This document shows positions 61,976 to 64,000 of a stretch of 64,000 nt of DNA, piece by piece. The notes under the pieces are model-generated. The model saw nothing but the letters and a program-made list of their open reading frames with translations, did not search any database and was not told the origin of the DNA. Source of the stretch: Nakamurella antarctica (GTDB taxonomy: Bacteria; Actinomycetota; Actinomycetes; Mycobacteriales; Nakamurellaceae); NCBI RefSeq assembly GCF_003860405.1, contig NZ_CP034170.1, positions 2,790,001 to 2,854,000 of the forward strand, read 5' to 3'. The translations under genes and the position numbers were made by a program. The first letter of the stretch is position 1. Each line of letters begins with the position of its first letter.

Positions 61976-63139
61976 CTAGTGTCCGGTTATCTGCTCAGCG
62001 TTCATGATTACACCGCCCCTCGTGAGCAACATGGCCCCAGCCACGCTCGCCCGCATCGCCGTGATCTCCGTGACAGCCGCCGAGGCGGCAGCATCCAATT
62101 CTGCAAGACTCACCTTGGCCGTAGTGGGAAAGGCCATGCCTGAAGCCGCGATCGCACCCATCAAGCGCCGAATGGATCGCACTTCTTGCGCCGCTGGGCC
62201 GATACCGCTAATCCCGTCGACCAGTGCCGTCCGCACTCGCACTATTTTCGCCAGAACCTCAGCCAGTTGTTCGGTCTCTACCTCGGCGTCTTCCGGATTC
62301 ACTGCGGAACACAGAAGGCCGTCTACAAATTCATCAGCCTCTACGTCACGCTCCGACTCCACATCGGGTGAGTCAGCGGTACTGGAGAACCCTTGCCCGT
62401 TGGAAAAGATTGTGTCGTGGCCCAGCGCAGGCGGCACATACGGAGGGTTCCGCGGTAACGGCGGCATTGGAGGCCCAGGGGGAACACGCTTCCGCTCTCC
62501 AGTCAAATACTTCTGCCACTCGCTGCACCCATCCCCGCCCATGCAATCCTCATTGCGCTCCCCGCAAACCTCACACATCGGCACCTTCGGCGTCGGCCTC
62601 GTGTAGTCCTTCCCATCCACGCCAGCGACTTTGTCACGTCGTTCAACCCCCTGAACGGCAGATTCACCTGAGTCATTTGACTCAGCTGAACTGATATCCC
62701 TCACGACCGTGCGCTGCCCGACGCCGAGGGCGGCTCCGATTGCGCGGGTGGACAGCCCCGCATCGCTGAGGCTCGCGACTAGGGCGGGTCGTTGTTCGCG
62801 AGAGAATGCGAGCATGGGGCGGTTCCCGAAGAACTTGTCCGCCCATGCATCCCAGGTCCCCAGCCCCAGGGCGATCCAGATACGACCAGTGAAGCCCTCA
62901 ATCACCAGGGCCTGTACGTGGTCCATGCCGGCCTGGACGCGACAGGTGTGCTGAATCGCTTCCGCATAACTGAACGATGTGCCATCCATCCTGCCTACGA
63001 ATGCGGCGGCATCTTCGACTGCGGCGGCGTCTTCGCTGCTGGCCGTGATGGTTCGGGTGCTGCCGTCCGGGTATTCCAGTTGCGCCGCGACCCGAAGGAT
63101 CGGATCCCCTGGAGCGTTGGAGAAGGGCTGCATTGTCAT
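61976..63139 (-). CDS. Phage-type DNA-binding protein with HTH and cysteine cluster
   Basis: ATG 63139 has AGGTGA upstream and overlaps the preceding small ORF's stop (ATGA), giving 387 residues. The N-terminal part (FIGRIWIALGLGTWDAWADKFFG-like) leads into a helix-turn-helix (SREQRPALVASLSDAGLSTRAIGAALGVGQRTVVRD), followed by a Cys cluster (CEVCGERNEDCMGGDGC), a proline-rich linker and a helical C-terminus. The HTH pattern is frequent in actinobacterial prophage and plasmid proteins related to ParB-like regulators. It ends the integrase operon. Confidence 0.82.
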   Translation of the reverse strand: MTMQPFSNAPGDPILRVAAQLEYPDGSTRTITASSEDAAAVEDAAAFVGRMDGTSFSYAEAIQHTCRVQAGMDHVQALVIEGFTGRIWIALGLGTWDAWADKFFGNRPMLAFSREQRPALVASLSDAGLSTRAIGAALGVGQRTVVRDISSAESNDSGESAVQGVERRDKVAGVDGKDYTRPTPKVPMCEVCGERNEDCMGGDGCSEWQKYLTGERKRVPPGPPMPPLPRNPPYVPPALGHDTIFSNGQGFSSTADSPDVESERDVEADEFVDGLLCSAVNPEDAEVETEQLAEVLAKIVRVRTALVDGISGIGPAAQEVRSIRRLMGAIAASGMAFPTTAKVSLAELDAAASAAVTEITAMRASVAGAMLLTRGGVIMNAEQITGH

Positions 63140-63288
63140 GATGCGATCACCTGTTCTGTTGCAGAGGAAATGTCCAAAAAATATCGACTTTCGCCAGTAG
63201 TTGGAAGCTGCGCACACCAACCCTTCTGCGAAGTGGACCGCTTGCCTGCAGGAGTACCCAGTGCTGGAAACATTCCTAAAGCGCTCAT
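63136..63288 (-). CDS. 50-residue ORF between integrase and HTH gene
   Basis: The ATG at 63288 overlaps the integrase stop (ATGA) with AGGGGG six bases upstream, and its own TGA overlaps the next gene's ATG (ATGA). The product MSALGMFPALGTPAGKRSTS... has 50 residues, is polar with one cysteine and ends in an acidic helix (FLDISSATEQVIAS). Two perfect overlaps and a ribosome site support translation. No family recognised; a directionality factor is possible by position but there is no HTH. Confidence 0.6.
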   Translation of the reverse strand: MSALGMFPALGTPAGKRSTSQKGWCAQLPTTGESRYFLDISSATEQVIAS

Positions 63289-64000
63289 GCTGCACCCCCT
63301 ACCGGGCGGACGAGCTCGTTGAGCAAGTTCGCCAGATCCGGGGCAACGTTCGAGCGGTGGACGTAGTGCCGAGTGGTGGTCGTCGTGGTGGAGTGGCCCA
63401 GTTGCGCGGCCGCAGCCTTGGTCGAGCTCTGGCTGTCGATCAGGCTTGCCACCGTCTTGCGGAAAGTTCGGTATGTTGCCCATTCCAGGCCCGCGGCCGT
63501 ACGTACCTTTCGCCACTGTTTCTGGGCGTTCACCGGATCCATAATCGTCCCGTCGGAGGACGGGAACACAAGATCGAACGGATTACTAAGCGACTCCTCC
63601 GCTCGGCGTCGTTCCAGCATCTCAAAGACGAAAGCAGGAAGAGACACAGTCCGCACCGACCCTGGAGTTTTCGGATGCTCCTGAATCACCAACCCCTCCT
63701 TACCTTTTCGCACCACGGTTCCCCGAATCGTCAAAGTTGCCGGCGTTACGCCGAGGTCAATATCCATCCACCGGACTGCCAGAACCTCACCTATTCTCGC
63801 GCCGGTGCCGAGCAACACGTCCACCAGATCGATGGCGCTGAACGACTTCGGTCTTCCGACTTTTCCTGGCTCGTTTGCGCCCAGCTCTCGAGCAGCCAAC
63901 CGCACAGCGGCAATCTCATCAAGAGTCAAGATCCGATTCACCGCAGCAGGTTTCGGTGTCGGTCGGCTAATATCCCGCATCGGGTTCGTAGTTAGTGCGC
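63285..64000 (-). CDS. Tyrosine recombinase (integrase), N-terminus off window
   Basis: The frame is open to the right edge, so the core-binding domain lies outside; about 238 residues are visible. The catalytic domain shows arginine I in LGTGARIGEVLAVRWMDID, an RTFRKT stretch where HxxR is usual (arginine II present, His replaced), and GHSTTTTTTRHYVHR with the nucleophilic tyrosine. Its build is that of actinobacterial phage/ICE integrases. It is the first gene of an operon with the 50-residue ORF and HTH protein, and is the likely agent for the tRNA-fragment junction at 47438. Confidence 0.9.
   Translation of the reverse strand, partial: ALTTNPMRDISRPTPKPAAVNRILTLDEIAAVRLAARELGANEPGKVGRPKSFSAIDLVDVLLGTGARIGEVLAVRWMDIDLGVTPATLTIRGTVVRKGKEGLVIQEHPKTPGSVRTVSLPAFVFEMLERRRAEESLSNPFDLVFPSSDGTIMDPVNAQKQWRKVRTAAGLEWATYRTFRKTVASLIDSQSSTKAAAAQLGHSTTTTTTRHYVHRSNVAPDLANLLNELVRPVGGAA

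Overview
The window is high-GC actinobacterial chromosome. Supporting signs are frequent GTG starts, ATGA/GTGA gene overlaps, a CmtR-type ArsR regulator, Ig/YkuD L,D-transpeptidase, DUF6153 and DUF305 proteins, and a DosR-like box. These fit the Mycobacteriales or a neighbouring order. No rRNA or complete tRNA gene lies inside, so the species cannot be named.

Bases 1-9160 hold a sugar catabolism cluster. On the minus strand are a XylFGH-type ABC transporter (its binding protein frameshifted), an acid-sugar dehydratase of the enolase superfamily, an SMP-30 lactonase and a FAH-family enzyme cut by the left edge. An IclR regulator is divergent, with paired operator-like palindromes, and is followed by an SDR dehydrogenase and an esterase. 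Together they suggest a non-phosphorylative (Weimberg-like) oxidative pathway. Bases 9200-13750 are housekeeping or accessory: EamA and MFS transporters, two VOC proteins and a RelE-like toxin-antitoxin pair.

Bases 13750-21900 are a metal and reactive-sulfur block: CDF transporter with CmtR-like regulator, then a persulfide dioxygenase/rhodanese fusion, a CsoR-family repressor with the CstR signature, a sulfide:quinone oxidoreductase-like flavoprotein, a small conserved-looking protein, a SulP transporter, PPK2 and two small membrane proteins. Two GATACCC-type palindromes precede the first two sulfur genes. Bases 22000-23240 and 34500-35690 carry paralogous DUF305/DUF6153 pairs; the second sits in a copper block with a cupredoxin lipoprotein, a CopB-type ATPase behind a CsoR-like operator, a BNR lipoprotein and an L,D-transpeptidase. 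Between the two lies a polyamine-type ABC operon with a divergent GntR regulator and Cache-domain protein.

Bases 35800-47060 contain an amidohydrolase with a tiny membrane ORF overlapping its start, then about 6.9 kb of accessory genes (DUF368, lipoprotein, PIN/HTH pair, zinc/HEPN-like protein, HicA-like pair) bounded by a repeat of the amidohydrolase 3' end. After that come a hydrolase, a cupin, a decayed molybdopterin oxidoreductase and a lipoprotein.

From 47438 to the right edge the sequence looks like an integrated element. It starts with a 3' tRNA fragment, contains an intact IS3-family element, a full type I restriction-modification operon plus YgjP-like metallopeptidase, an unrecognised two-gene cassette, a dead transposase, a palindrome-rich non-coding tract next to a ribbon-helix-helix-like protein, an interrupted winged-HTH gene under a 45-base palindrome, and a tightly overlapped integrase / small ORF / HTH-protein operon leaving the right edge. 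The best candidates for undescribed biology are the two-gene cassette (57422-59079), the HEPN-like protein with the neighbouring HicA-like pair, and the integrase-coupled 50-residue ORF.
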